Source: an uncultured Pseudomonadales bacterium (GTDB lineage Bacteria; Pseudomonadota; Gammaproteobacteria; Pseudomonadales; IMCC2047). From it: a stretch of DNA of 5,213 nt. The notes below the pieces were generated by a model. That model saw only the letters and a list, made by a program, of their open reading frames with translations. It did not search any database and was not told where the DNA came from. Positions 1 to 5,213 of this stretch are shown here, in pieces. The DNA lies in NCBI GenBank assembly GCA_947258895.1, contig CAMYKE010000141.1:1-5213 (forward strand), read 5' to 3'. Within the stretch, counting starts at the first letter, position 1. The number at the start of each line of letters is the position of its first letter. The translations under genes and the position numbers were made by a program.

Positions 1-27
1 ATTGCCTATTTGGTTTCTCGCCGGATC

Positions 28-107
28 TTGCACGCTGTACGGAATTTTTCTCCTGCGGCTATAGCGACGGCTATCCCCTTAGTCGGAAAATCCCGTACAA
101 CGCACAA
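28..107 (-). repeat. Long imperfect inverted repeat, hairpin-forming
   Basis: Bases 28-50 can pair with 85-107. Of 23 positions, 18 are Watson-Crick. Four others (31/104, 32/103, 35/100, 43/92) are A-C on the + strand but G-U on the - strand, so an RNA from the - strand would form a nearly unbroken stem. The 34-base loop contains a smaller perfect stem, ATAGC (61-65) with GCTAT (70-74), closed by GACG. No T-run follows on either side, so it is not an ordinary terminator. Its role is unknown; it could be a relic of a mobile-element end or a structured RNA. Confidence 0.45.
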
Positions 108-254
108 TCTCTCGGCGATAATTCCAAAAATCGGTGAGATATGGCGGCTAGTAGATGAAAGCTGTTGACGGAAGTGACGGTGGGCGAAGCTTGATTAGAT
201 TCGTTCACCTGCTCGGTTTCAAAAGTTCGAATTTTGGTAGCGGCGATTATAGTT

Positions 255-321
255 TAAGGAGGCACAGCTTTTGATGAGTCGCTCAAGAAGGTTTAACCAG
301 GGGAAAGCATCGGCAGAATAG
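255..321 (+). CDS. Possible 15-codon ORF behind a strong ribosome binding site
   Basis: TAAGGAGG at 255-262 is a near-perfect Shine-Dalgarno sequence. An ATG at 274 follows 11 bases later and opens the ORF MSRSRRFNQGKASAE, ending in TAG at 319-321. The peptide is basic and has no family I recognise. It may be a leader peptide, or the surviving start of a gene whose remainder was lost, which would fit the decayed surroundings. No convincing promoter was found upstream; TATAGT near 249 is only a weak -10 candidate. The ribosome binding site is the real evidence; expression is a guess. Confidence 0.2.
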
Positions 322-333
322 GTATACAGTGGA

Positions 334-408
334 CGGGGAGGCCCTGCGAAACTATCGTCACGCCCCGAATGCAGGGTCGTGCAAATCCTGGGCAGCGGGA
401 GGCACGAC
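334..408 (+). other. Two adjacent hairpins with a possible pseudoknot
   Basis: CCCTGC (342-347) pairs perfectly with GCAGGG (371-376). Directly next to it, GTCGTGC (376-382) pairs perfectly with GCACGAC (402-408), the two stems competing only for base 376. In addition CGGGG (334-338) can pair with CCCCG (363-367) in the loop of the first stem, which would make an H-type pseudoknot. The density of GC-rich pairing in 75 bases suggests a structured RNA or single-stranded DNA element. I know of no named family that matches. An 82-codon GTG-started frame covers 329-577 but has no visible ribosome binding site or recognisable domain. Confidence 0.3.
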
Positions 409-719
409 ATCAACTGAGGTGCGTCTGACGGATACGACGATGCGTGGCGAGATGGGTAGCACCAGTGTTCTGATGGCTCCGCAGTGGGGTTTCTATGATG
501 TATTATTTATTTATGATAACAAGAACTTGGCGATAAAACCTGAGAAGGTGCGTAAATTTAATTTGCAGCGCGACTAAAGCGCTTATGTGATGGAAAATAT
601 CCTGTTCAAGATCTGCTTTCCCGCGGAGCTCCTCTCCCAGACTGCCTTTGCAGCAGCGGTGACACTGCAGCCACAGATAAGGGATCGCCTCGCCGATATC
701 GACAGGGTTGTAATGACTA
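409..719. other. Non-coding stretch, nothing recognised
   Basis: No protein family, tRNA or rRNA was recognised on either strand. Open frames exist in several phases, but they overlap one another, lack ribosome binding sites and show no known motifs. Short local stems occur, for example GCGC pairs near 570-580 and CTGC/GCAG near 640-655, but none stands out from chance. The stretch could be the eroded left flank of the IS110 element that follows, or older debris. Confidence 0.4.
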
Positions 720-758
720 CCCATGAATCCGCTATCCGGATTATTTGTAAGCAATGGG
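720..758 (+). other. Nested stem upstream of IS110 transposase, possible bridge-RNA remnant
   Basis: CCCAT (720-724) pairs with ATGGG (754-758), enclosing a perfect inner hairpin of AATCCG (726-731) and CGGATT (737-742) with loop CTATC. It lies about 90 bases before the IS110 start codon. Elements of the IS110 group carry a structured guide (bridge) RNA in the non-coding end beside the recombinase gene, so the position fits. The element is truncated and no full guide loops could be assigned, so this remains a tentative reading. Confidence 0.2.
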
Positions 759-833
759 ATGGACTCCTCCTCGCCTTATCATTTCGCCGTCGATGCGCCA
801 GAATGGCAAGTGGAAACCAACCATTCAGAAGAC

Positions 834-848
834 GAGGAGAAGCCCAAC
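834..848 (+). promoter_or_regulatory. Ribosome binding site of IS110 fragment, possibly sequestered
   Basis: GAGGAG at 834-839 lies 9 bases before the ATG at 849 and decides that start over the in-frame ATG at 723. CTCCTCG at 767-773 is perfectly complementary to CGAGGAG at 833-839, so a transcript reading in from upstream could fold and mask the site, a known way in which insertion sequences limit read-through translation. Confidence 0.45.
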
Positions 849-1400
849 ATGAACATTACACGAGTCGGTGTGGATATCGCAAAGTCTGTTATCCATGTGC
901 ACGGTGTTGATCGTCATGATCTGAACCAGTGGCAGGCGAAACTCAAGCGTAATCAGTGGCTTGACGCACGGTCTAAACGCGTTTCCCCAGGAGCGGAGAT
1001 TGGTATGGAAGCCTGCGCTTGCGCTCACTATTGGGGACGAGAGCTGCAGAAGCGAGGATACATTTTCAAGCTGATCGCTGCTCAGTTTGTTACACCGTAC
1101 GTGAAAAGCAACAAGAATGACCGCGTCGATGCCGAGGCTGTCTGTGAAGCCATGGGTCGACCCAGGATGAGGTTTGTTGCAGTCAAGACGGTGGAGCAGC
1201 AAGATATCCAGGCTGCCCACCGGATACGAGAGGAACTTGTGGGTCAGCGGACGGCCAAGGCGAACCAGATCCGGGGGCTTGTCGGCGAATACGGTATTAT
1301 CGCGCCAGTCCGCATCAATCAACTTCGGCTGGCATTGCCTCAATGGCTTGAGGATGCAGAGAATGGCCTGACCGACGAATTTCGTGTTCTCCTGTCTGCC
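849..1400 (+). pseudogene. IS110-family transposase, N-terminal half only
   Basis: This is the N-terminal RuvC-like (DEDD) domain of an IS110-family transposase, the recombinase that moves circular IS110 elements. From ATG 849 the protein opens with [11 protein letters not shown], giving the first acidic residue D9. E54 lies in EIGMEAC, and D91 and D94 lie in SNKNDRVDAEAV, so all four DEDD residues are present. Downstream, EQQDI (116-120), HRIREELVGQRT and NQIRGLVGEYGI are typical of the family. Homology stops near residue 183, about base 1400, where the frame runs straight into IS66 tnpB sequence. The C-terminal Tnp_20 domain with the catalytic serine is missing, so the gene cannot transpose. 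The start is chosen from the ribosome binding site at 834-839 and the family N-terminus. The reading frame has no internal stop up to the junction, which suggests fairly recent truncation. Confidence 0.88.
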
Positions 1401-1682
1401 CTGGCCGTACTGGTGGAAGAAGCGCTTTGCCTGGATCCCGTCTCGGACCATCTGTTTGTGTTTTGTAATCGTCGCCGTAATCGCATTTAGATTTTGTATT
1501 GGGAATATAGTGGCTTTTGTCTGTGGCAAAAGCGCCTGGAGAAGTCACGTTTTCACTGGCCGCGCCGGGCCGATGAAGTGGTGGTTACACTTACTTCCCA
1601 GCAATTGAACTGGCTGCTCGACGGCTACGACATTGCCCGTCTACAACCCCAAGAGAAATTACACCTTTCCTCTGTTTTATAA
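1401..1682 (+). pseudogene. tnpB: IS66 TnpB C-terminal remnant with internal amber stop
   Basis: The sequence encodes the C-terminal part of the IS66 accessory protein TnpB (IS66 Orf2). Recognisable blocks are HLFVFCNRRRNRI, then a TAG at 1488-1490, then ILYWEYSGFCLWQKRLEKSRF and LTSQQLNWLLDGYDIARL, ending at TAA 1680-1682. The family normally has lysine where the TAG stands, so one change from AAG explains the stop. The N-terminal part of TnpB is gone and the remnant is fused in frame to the IS110 fragment, near the LVEEALCLDP segment; the junction is uncertain by about 15 bases. In intact IS66 elements tnpB lies between tnpA and tnpC, and the tnpC start follows here in the expected place. 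Confidence 0.87.
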
Positions 1683-1699
1683 GGGTTTTTTGCTCCCCA

Positions 1700-1716
1700 C
1701 CCGGTATAATGCCGGG
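1700..1716 (+). promoter_or_regulatory. Small hairpin with TATAAT loop before IS66 tnpC
   Basis: CCCGG (1700-1704) pairs with CCGGG (1712-1716) and exposes TATAAT (1705-1710) in the loop, immediately before the tnpC ATG. The hexamer equals the sigma-70 -10 consensus, but no good -35 was found at the right distance and the start codon is too close for a useful promoter. It is more likely an IS66 intergenic structure between tnpB and tnpC. Confidence 0.35.
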
Positions 1717-1717
1717 C

Positions 1718-2036
1718 ATGCCAAGCCTGCCCAATCAGCTACCCGATGACATCGATGCCTTAAAGGCGCTGGTCGCTGAACAGGCCGCTCACAACGAGCA
1801 ACTCGAGCAAGAGAACCAACACATGAGCGCCAGGGTTCTCTCCCTTCAGTAGCAACTCAACCTGGCGCTGGCCCGTCGCTACGCGGCCAGCAGCGAGAAG
1901 ATCTCCCCGGACCAGATCCGCCTGTTCAATGAAGCCGAGCAGGACGCGGAAGCATTCGTGGATGAAGATCAGTCCGAGCCCGTTACCGTCCCGGCCCACA
2001 CACGCAGCAAGCGCGGCCGCAAGCCCTTGGCAGACA
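1718..2036 (+). pseudogene. tnpC: IS66 TnpC transposase, N-terminal remnant with amber stop
   Basis: From ATG 1718 the frame encodes the N-terminus of the IS66 DDE transposase TnpC: MPSLPNQLPDDIDALKALVAEQ, then a coiled-coil-like heptad stretch (HNEQLEQENQHMSARVLSLQ). After an in-frame TAG at 1850-1852 it continues with the characteristic RRYAASSEKISPDQIRLFNEAE and ends in KRGRKPL near 2029. The TAG replaces a glutamine codon (CAG to TAG) in a run of glutamines. The zinc-binding region and the whole DDE catalytic domain are missing: the sequence switches at about 2030-2043 to an unrelated transposase in another reading frame. It sits 35 bases after the tnpB stop, the normal order within IS66, so the two pieces come from one element that lost both ends. 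Confidence 0.87.
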
Positions 2037-2291
2037 CCTTCGCATCCGTTCGTCGAACGGCTGATTGGCAGCGTTCGCCGAGAGCTATTAGACCAGGTAT
2101 TTTTTTGGAATGGAGGGGACCTGAAACGAAAACTAGCGAGCTACCAGGCCTACTACAACGAGCATTGCGCCCATACAGCTCGTGCTGGTGTACCGCCCGA
2201 GAGCAGAGAGGGAAATGTTCTGATCGATCGCGCCCAGTATAAGTGGCAATCACACTGTCGCGGCTTAAGTTATCTGCCCGTTGCAGCTTAA
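2037..2291 (+). pseudogene. Integrase-core (rve) transposase, C-terminal remnant
   Basis: This frame gives about 84 residues of the C-terminal end of a DDE integrase-core transposase of the IS3/IS481 type. It starts HPFVERLIGSVRREL, where the glutamate of FVER is the likely third residue of the DDE triad, and continues with WNGGDLKRKLASYQAYYNEH, AGVPPESR and the end CRGLSYLPVAA before TAA 2289-2291. The first two catalytic aspartates and the helix-turn-helix region are absent. The fragment begins directly at the IS66 tnpC break, in a different frame, so it was joined by deletion or insertion rather than by fusion. The exact IS family cannot be settled from this end alone. Confidence 0.8.
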
Positions 2292-2308
2292 ATTTGTATT
2301 TCGTCTAG

Positions 2309-2500
2309 CACACCAACAAAAATGACGCGGCGGATGCCGAAGTACTGTGTGAGGCTGTTTCTCGTCCCGGTACGCGGTTTATTCAAACCAATAGTACTGA
2401 ACAACAGGATATTCAGCTTCTACATCGCATCCGGAAGCGGCTGGTAAGTCAGCGCACCGGGTTAACTAATCAGATATGGGGGAAGTCCAGCGTGCAGTAA
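2309..2500 (+). pseudogene. Second IS110-family transposase fragment, internal piece
   Basis: The + frame from 2309 reads TNKNDAADAEVLCEAVSRPG, then STEQQDIQLLHRIRKRLVSQRT and NQIWG, ending at TAA 2498-2500. It covers the part of the IS110 RuvC-like domain that holds the last two acidic residues (D in KND and D in ADAE). Aligned to residues 87-143 of the IS110 fragment at 849-1400 it is identical at about 33 of 57 positions, so it derives from a different IS110 element and is not the missing half of the first. A TAG at 2306-2308 precedes it in frame and both flanks of the domain are gone. Homology fades after about 2480. Confidence 0.83.
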
Positions 2501-2510
2501 GAGGGGACGA

Positions 2511-2554
2511 GGGACTAAATTCTGAACAACTTAGGTTAGTTAAGAAATAATCCC
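2511..2554. repeat. 44-bp imperfect palindrome
   Basis: The segment begins GGGACTAAATTCTGAAC and ends GTTAAGAAATAATCCC, and its reverse complement aligns to itself over the full 44 bases. Mismatches are interrupted by blocks such as GGGA/TCCC, CTTA and AAC/GTT. Many differences are transitions. It directly follows the second IS110 remnant and precedes repeat R1. It is not followed by an immediate T-run (TTTTT starts 10 bases later), so a terminator is doubtful. It could be the end of a lost mobile element or an operator-like site. Confidence 0.4.
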
Positions 2555-2567
2555 TCCACTCCCTTTT

Positions 2568-2636
2568 TAAGGCAGCCTGGCCATGCCTTATTAGACCAAT
2601 GTCTATGCGCAATTCGACACTATCAATTGAGTTTTT
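2568..2636 (+). repeat. Structured direct repeat, copy R1
   Basis: This copy matches R2 (5144-5212) without gaps; over 2572-2636, 58 of 65 bases are identical. It holds a perfect 7-bp hairpin, TAAGGCA (2568-2574) with TGCCTTA (2584-2590), around the loop GCCTGGCCA. A second hairpin follows, TAGAC (2592-2596) with GTCTA (2601-2605) and loop CAAT, and then the conserved tail CGACACTATCAATTGAG plus a T-run. It ends 162 bases before the dehydrogenase start codon. No T-run follows the hairpins directly, so they are not plain terminators. Confidence 0.85.
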
Positions 2637-2643
2637 CGCGCAG

Positions 2644-2670
2644 TTGCATTAGCGTATGCTCCACTATTAT
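2644..2670 (+). promoter_or_regulatory. Weak promoter candidate for the dehydrogenase gene
   Basis: TTGCAT (2644-2649) and TATTAT (2665-2670) resemble -35 and -10 boxes but are separated by 15 bases, shorter than usual. An alternative -35, TTGAGT (2627-2632), lies in the tail of R1 with TAGCGT 17 bases on. Either would give a leader of about 120-140 bases. Neither is strong. Confidence 0.2.
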
Positions 2671-2798
2671 CGACCTACCCTGGAGGAGCAAGGGCCAGGA
2701 AATGGGCGTTTGTTCTTCTAATACTTTGTAGTGATCTTGAAGCGGCACACCAAGTCGTGCTCGATTCTGTCGCAAACTGTTAATAGAAGGGAAGCAGC

Positions 2799-5027
2799 AT
2801 GAACGCAAAGAATTCAAAAATTATTTATACCCTGACCGATGAAGCACCTTTACTCGCCACATACTCATTGCTTCCCATCATTCGAGGTTTTGCTTCTACC
2901 GCAGACATTGAAATCGAAGAAAGAAACATTTCGGTCGCTGCAAGGATTCTGGCGGAGTTTTCGGATAGGCTTGCAGAGCAGCAAAAAGTTCCAGATACCT
3001 TGGGCGAATTGGGTCAGCTTACGCAGGATCCTGAAACCAATATTATCAAGTTACCCAATATCAGCGCATCCATACCGCAGCTAAGAGCGGCTATTACCGA
3101 ATTACAGTCCAAGGGATTTAACATTCCTGACTTTCCGGAAGACCCGCAATCGGAAGTGGATCGGGCAGTCCGCGACCGTTATGGAAAGATTCTCGGCAGT
3201 GCCGTCAACCCGGTCCTTCGAGAAGGCAACTCGGACCGGCGCGCACCGTCTGCGGTCAAGCGCTATGCCCAGAAACAACCCCATGACATGGCCAAGTGGA
3301 GTCAGGCTTCCCGTACCCACGTCTCACATATGCATCACGGTGATTTTTATTCGAGCGAAAAATGCCTGACGATGGACAAGGATTGCTCGGTCAAAATGGA
3401 CCTCGTCACCAACAGCGGCAAGACCATCGTCCTCAAGGAAAACACCGATTTGCTGAAAGGCGAAATCATTGACAGCATGTTCATGAGCAAAACCGCCTTG
3501 TGCGAATTCTACGAACAAGAAATGGAGGATGCCAAGGAAACCGGCGTGATGTTCTCGCTGCACGTGAAGGCCACCATGATGAAGGTGTCTCATCCGATCG
3601 TGTTTGGTCATGCGGTAAAGGTGTTTTATAAGGATGTGTTCGAAAAGTACGGAGAGCTGTTTTCCAAGCTGGGCGTGAATGCAAACAACGGCATCAGCAG
3701 CGTCTACGAAAAGATCAAGGCCCTGCCTGGTTCCTTCCAGGAAGAGATCGAGCGAGACATTATGGCTTGCTACCAGGAGCGCCCCGAGTTGGCGATGGTC
3801 GATTCCCTCAAAGGCATTTCCAATCTGCACGCACCCAATGACGTGATCGTGGACGCCTCGATGCCGGCGATGATTCGTGCTGGCGGCAAAATGTGGGGAC
3901 CGGACGGTAAATTAAAAGATACCAAGGCGGTGATGCCCGAAAGCACCTTTGCCCGGATTTACCAGGAAATGATCAACTTCTGTAAAACCCACGGTGCGTT
4001 TGATCCAACCACCATGGGAACTTGCCCGAACGTAGGCCTGATGGCGCAAAAAGCCGAAGAGTATGGCTCTCACGACAAGACCTTTGAAATCCAGGAAGCA
4101 GGGATTGCCCGGATCGTGGCTGCCGACGGGACTGTACTGATCGAGCAGAACGTGGAAGAAGGGGACATCTGGCGCATGTGTCAGACCAAGGATGCCCCAA
4201 TCCGCGATTGGATCAAACTGGCTGTAACACGCGCCCGCCAGTCCGGGATGCCCGCGGTATTCTGGCTGGACGAGTATCGTCCTCATGAGATGGAATTGAT
4301 CAAGAAGGTGACTGAGTACCTGAAGGAATATGACTTGACTGGCCTGCGCATCGAGATCATGTCGCAACAACGGGCCATGCGTTATACCCTGGAGCGTATT
4401 ATCCGAGGCAAAGACACCATTTCGGTGACCGGTAACATCCTGCGAGACTACCTGACCGATTTGTTCCCGATTATGGAATTGGGCACCAGTGCAAAGATGT
4501 TGTCTATTGTGCCATTGATGGCCGGTGGTGGATTGTTTGAAACGGGCGCCGGCGGTTCCGCCCCCAAACATGTTAAGCAGTTGATCGAAGAAAACCATTT
4601 GCGCTGGGATTCACTGGGTGAGTTCCTGGCCCTGGGGGTTTCCTTTGAGGATTTGGGGAATAAATTCGACAACAAAAAAGCCCAGGTTCTGGCCAGAACG
4701 CTGGATGAAGCAACGGGCCTCTTGCTCGATAATCAGAAATCACCTTCTCGACGCACTGGCGAACTGGACAATCGTGGTAGCCATTTCTATCTGGCACTTT
4801 ACTGGGCCCAAGCGCTGGCCGATCAGACGGAAGATGCCGATCTGCAAGCAAAGTTTGCACCCGTGGCACAGGCTCTGGCGGAGAAAGAAGAAGCCATTGT
4901 GGATGAACTGAACAGTGTGCAGGGTCAGCCAGTGGAGATCGGCGGCTATTTCTTACCCGATCCCGGTAAAGTTGCCGACGTGATGCGTCCCAGTGCGACT
5001 TTCAACGAAATTATAAATCAGTTATAG
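2799..5027 (+). CDS. icd: NADP-dependent isocitrate dehydrogenase, monomeric type
   Basis: The enzyme catalyses oxidative decarboxylation of isocitrate to 2-oxoglutarate, producing NADPH, in the cytoplasmic citric-acid cycle. The 742 residues match the usual length of the monomeric family (about 740), which is unrelated in length to the roughly 415-residue dimeric enzyme. With an offset of +2 from Azotobacter vinelandii numbering as I recall it, the isocitrate and metal ligands are all present: S134, N137, R141 and R147 in the [15 protein letters not shown] motif, K257, D352, Y422, R549, D550 and D554. The NADP-binding residues H591, R602 and R651 are present too. No frameshift or missing key residue is seen, so the gene should be functional. 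ATG 2799 is supported by AGAAGGGAAG at 2785-2794 and by the family N-terminus ([21 protein letters not shown]). It stands alone: transposase debris lies upstream, and the structured repeats R1 and R2 flank it on both sides. Confidence 0.97.
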   Translation: MNAKNSKIIYTLTDEAPLLATYSLLPIIRGFASTADIEIEERNISVAARILAEFSDRLAEQQKVPDTLGELGQLTQDPETNIIKLPNISASIPQLRAAITELQSKGFNIPDFPEDPQSEVDRAVRDRYGKILGSAVNPVLREGNSDRRAPSAVKRYAQKQPHDMAKWSQASRTHVSHMHHGDFYSSEKCLTMDKDCSVKMDLVTNSGKTIVLKENTDLLKGEIIDSMFMSKTALCEFYEQEMEDAKETGVMFSLHVKATMMKVSHPIVFGHAVKVFYKDVFEKYGELFSKLGVNANNGISSVYEKIKALPGSFQEEIERDIMACYQERPELAMVDSLKGISNLHAPNDVIVDASMPAMIRAGGKMWGPDGKLKDTKAVMPESTFARIYQEMINFCKTHGAFDPTTMGTCPNVGLMAQKAEEYGSHDKTFEIQEAGIARIVAADGTVLIEQNVEEGDIWRMCQTKDAPIRDWIKLAVTRARQSGMPAVFWLDEYRPHEMELIKKVTEYLKEYDLTGLRIEIMSQQRAMRYTLERIIRGKDTISVTGNILRDYLTDLFPIMELGTSAKMLSIVPLMAGGGLFETGAGGSAPKHVKQLIEENHLRWDSLGEFLALGVSFEDLGNKFDNKKAQVLARTLDEATGLLLDNQKSPSRRTGELDNRGSHFYLALYWAQALADQTEDADLQAKFAPVAQALAEKEEAIVDELNSVQGQPVEIGGYFLPDPGKVADVMRPSATFNEIINQL

Positions 5028-5063
5028 ACCGATTTACGTTGTGTTCCTGGCGCGCTAATAACT

Positions 5064-5103
5064 CAACGACTCTGGACTGAAAGTACATGGTCGTTGTGTC
5101 TTT
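5064..5103 (+). terminator. Weak terminator candidate after the dehydrogenase gene
   Basis: CAACGAC (5064-5070) pairs with GTCGTTG (5090-5096), with one further T-G pair inward, leaving a 17-base loop. A T-rich but interrupted tail (TGTCTTTT) follows. The stem is only moderately stable, and the large loop and broken tail make rho-independent termination uncertain. The position, 37 bases past the stop codon, is suitable. Confidence 0.35.
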
Positions 5104-5143
5104 TCATGCTTGGGCCTGCCCGTCACACAATGGTTTTGCGTTT

Positions 5144-5212
5144 GACTGCGGCCTGGCCATGCAGTCTTAGACTAATGTCTATGCGCATTACGACACTATC
5201 AATTGAGTTTTT
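5144..5212 (+). repeat. Structured direct repeat, copy R2
   Basis: This is the second copy of R1, in the same orientation and 2576 bases downstream. Its first hairpin is GACTGCG (5144-5150) with TGCAGTC (5160-5166) around the same loop GCCTGGCCA. Compared with R1, three base pairs have changed on both sides (T-A to G-C, A-T to C-G, G-C to T-A) and one A-T has become a G-T wobble, so pairing is kept. The second hairpin, TAGAC/GTCTA, is unchanged apart from a loop base (TAAT). The tail CGACACTATCAATTGAG plus T-run is identical. The repeat meets the window edge, so its continuation is unseen. Confidence 0.85.
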
Positions 5213-5213
5213 T

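Larger units (their letters stand above)
849..2500 (+). mobile_element. Composite insertion-sequence graveyard (IS110, IS66, integrase core, IS110)
   Basis: Four different transposase lineages lie end to end in the same orientation, each truncated at one or both sides, with spacers of only a few bases to 35 bases. No terminal inverted repeats or target duplications could be matched to any of them. The simplest reading is repeated insertion of elements into one another followed by internal deletions, in a neutral site upstream of the dehydrogenase gene. Confidence 0.8.

Noticed and set aside
420..450. GTGCG at 420-424 as the 5' end of a group II intron
   Set aside because: Only the first five bases agree; no domain V hairpin or reverse transcriptase frame is present.
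1488..1852. Two amber codons (1488-1490 and 1850-1852) at otherwise conserved lysine and glutamine positions, hinting at UAG recoding
   Set aside because: The intact dehydrogenase gene ends in TAG, and the affected genes are truncated remnants. Single-base decay explains both stops.
2593..2602. CCAAT in R1 as a cold-response element like that described for some isocitrate dehydrogenase genes
   Set aside because: The motif is short, forms the loop of a hairpin, and is not conserved in R2, which has CTAAT.
2568..2606. Hairpins of R1 and R2 as rho-independent terminators
   Set aside because: No T-run follows the stems directly on either strand; the T-run at the repeat end is about 26 bases further on.
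2602..2625. CTAT repeats in the R1 tail as an OxyR-type operator
   Set aside because: The two CTAT tetramers are 18 bases apart rather than the expected 22, and the paired ATAG half-sites are missing.
3324..4598. Long minus-strand open frames inside the dehydrogenase gene
   Set aside because: They are antisense shadows of a well-conserved coding sequence, with no ribosome binding sites or recognisable domains.
2568..5212. Integron cassette with attC sites around the dehydrogenase gene
   Set aside because: Neither repeat shows the paired attC core sites (RYYYAAC and GTTRRRY), and the gene is far larger than usual cassettes and has its own leader.

Overview
The window looks like chromosomal DNA of a gammaproteobacterium. 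The one intact gene encodes a monomeric NADP-dependent isocitrate dehydrogenase of the Azotobacter/Pseudomonas/marine-gammaproteobacterial type, and the IS66, IS110 and integrase-core transposase remnants fit the same group. Genus cannot be fixed from this sequence.

Layout. Bases 1-848 hold no protein gene I recognise. They contain several possible hairpins: a long inverted repeat at 28-107, a compact hairpin pair with a possible pseudoknot at 334-408, and a nested stem at 720-758 just before an IS110 gene. There is also a strong Shine-Dalgarno sequence with a 15-codon ORF near 255-321. Bases 849-2500 are a graveyard of truncated transposase genes, all on the + strand and abutting one another: the N-terminal half of an IS110 transposase, the end of IS66 tnpB, the start of IS66 tnpC, the C-terminal end of an integrase-core transposase, and a short internal piece of a second, diverged IS110 transposase. 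None can be functional alone. Bases 2501-2798 are a non-coding leader with a 44-bp imperfect palindrome and a 69-bp structured repeat (R1). Bases 2799-5027 are the isocitrate dehydrogenase gene. Bases 5028-5213 carry a weak terminator candidate and a second copy of the structured repeat (R2) that runs to the window edge.

The metabolic gene converts isocitrate to 2-oxoglutarate with NADPH production and has no functional link to the transposase debris. The most notable signal is the R1/R2 pair. These are direct repeats flanking the dehydrogenase gene, and their first hairpin differs in sequence between copies but keeps its pairing through three compensated base pairs. That suggests the fold itself is maintained. 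Whether it is a mobile-element end, a repeated regulatory element, or the mark of a tandem gene duplication cannot be decided within this window. I did not find a complete new defence or mobility system here.
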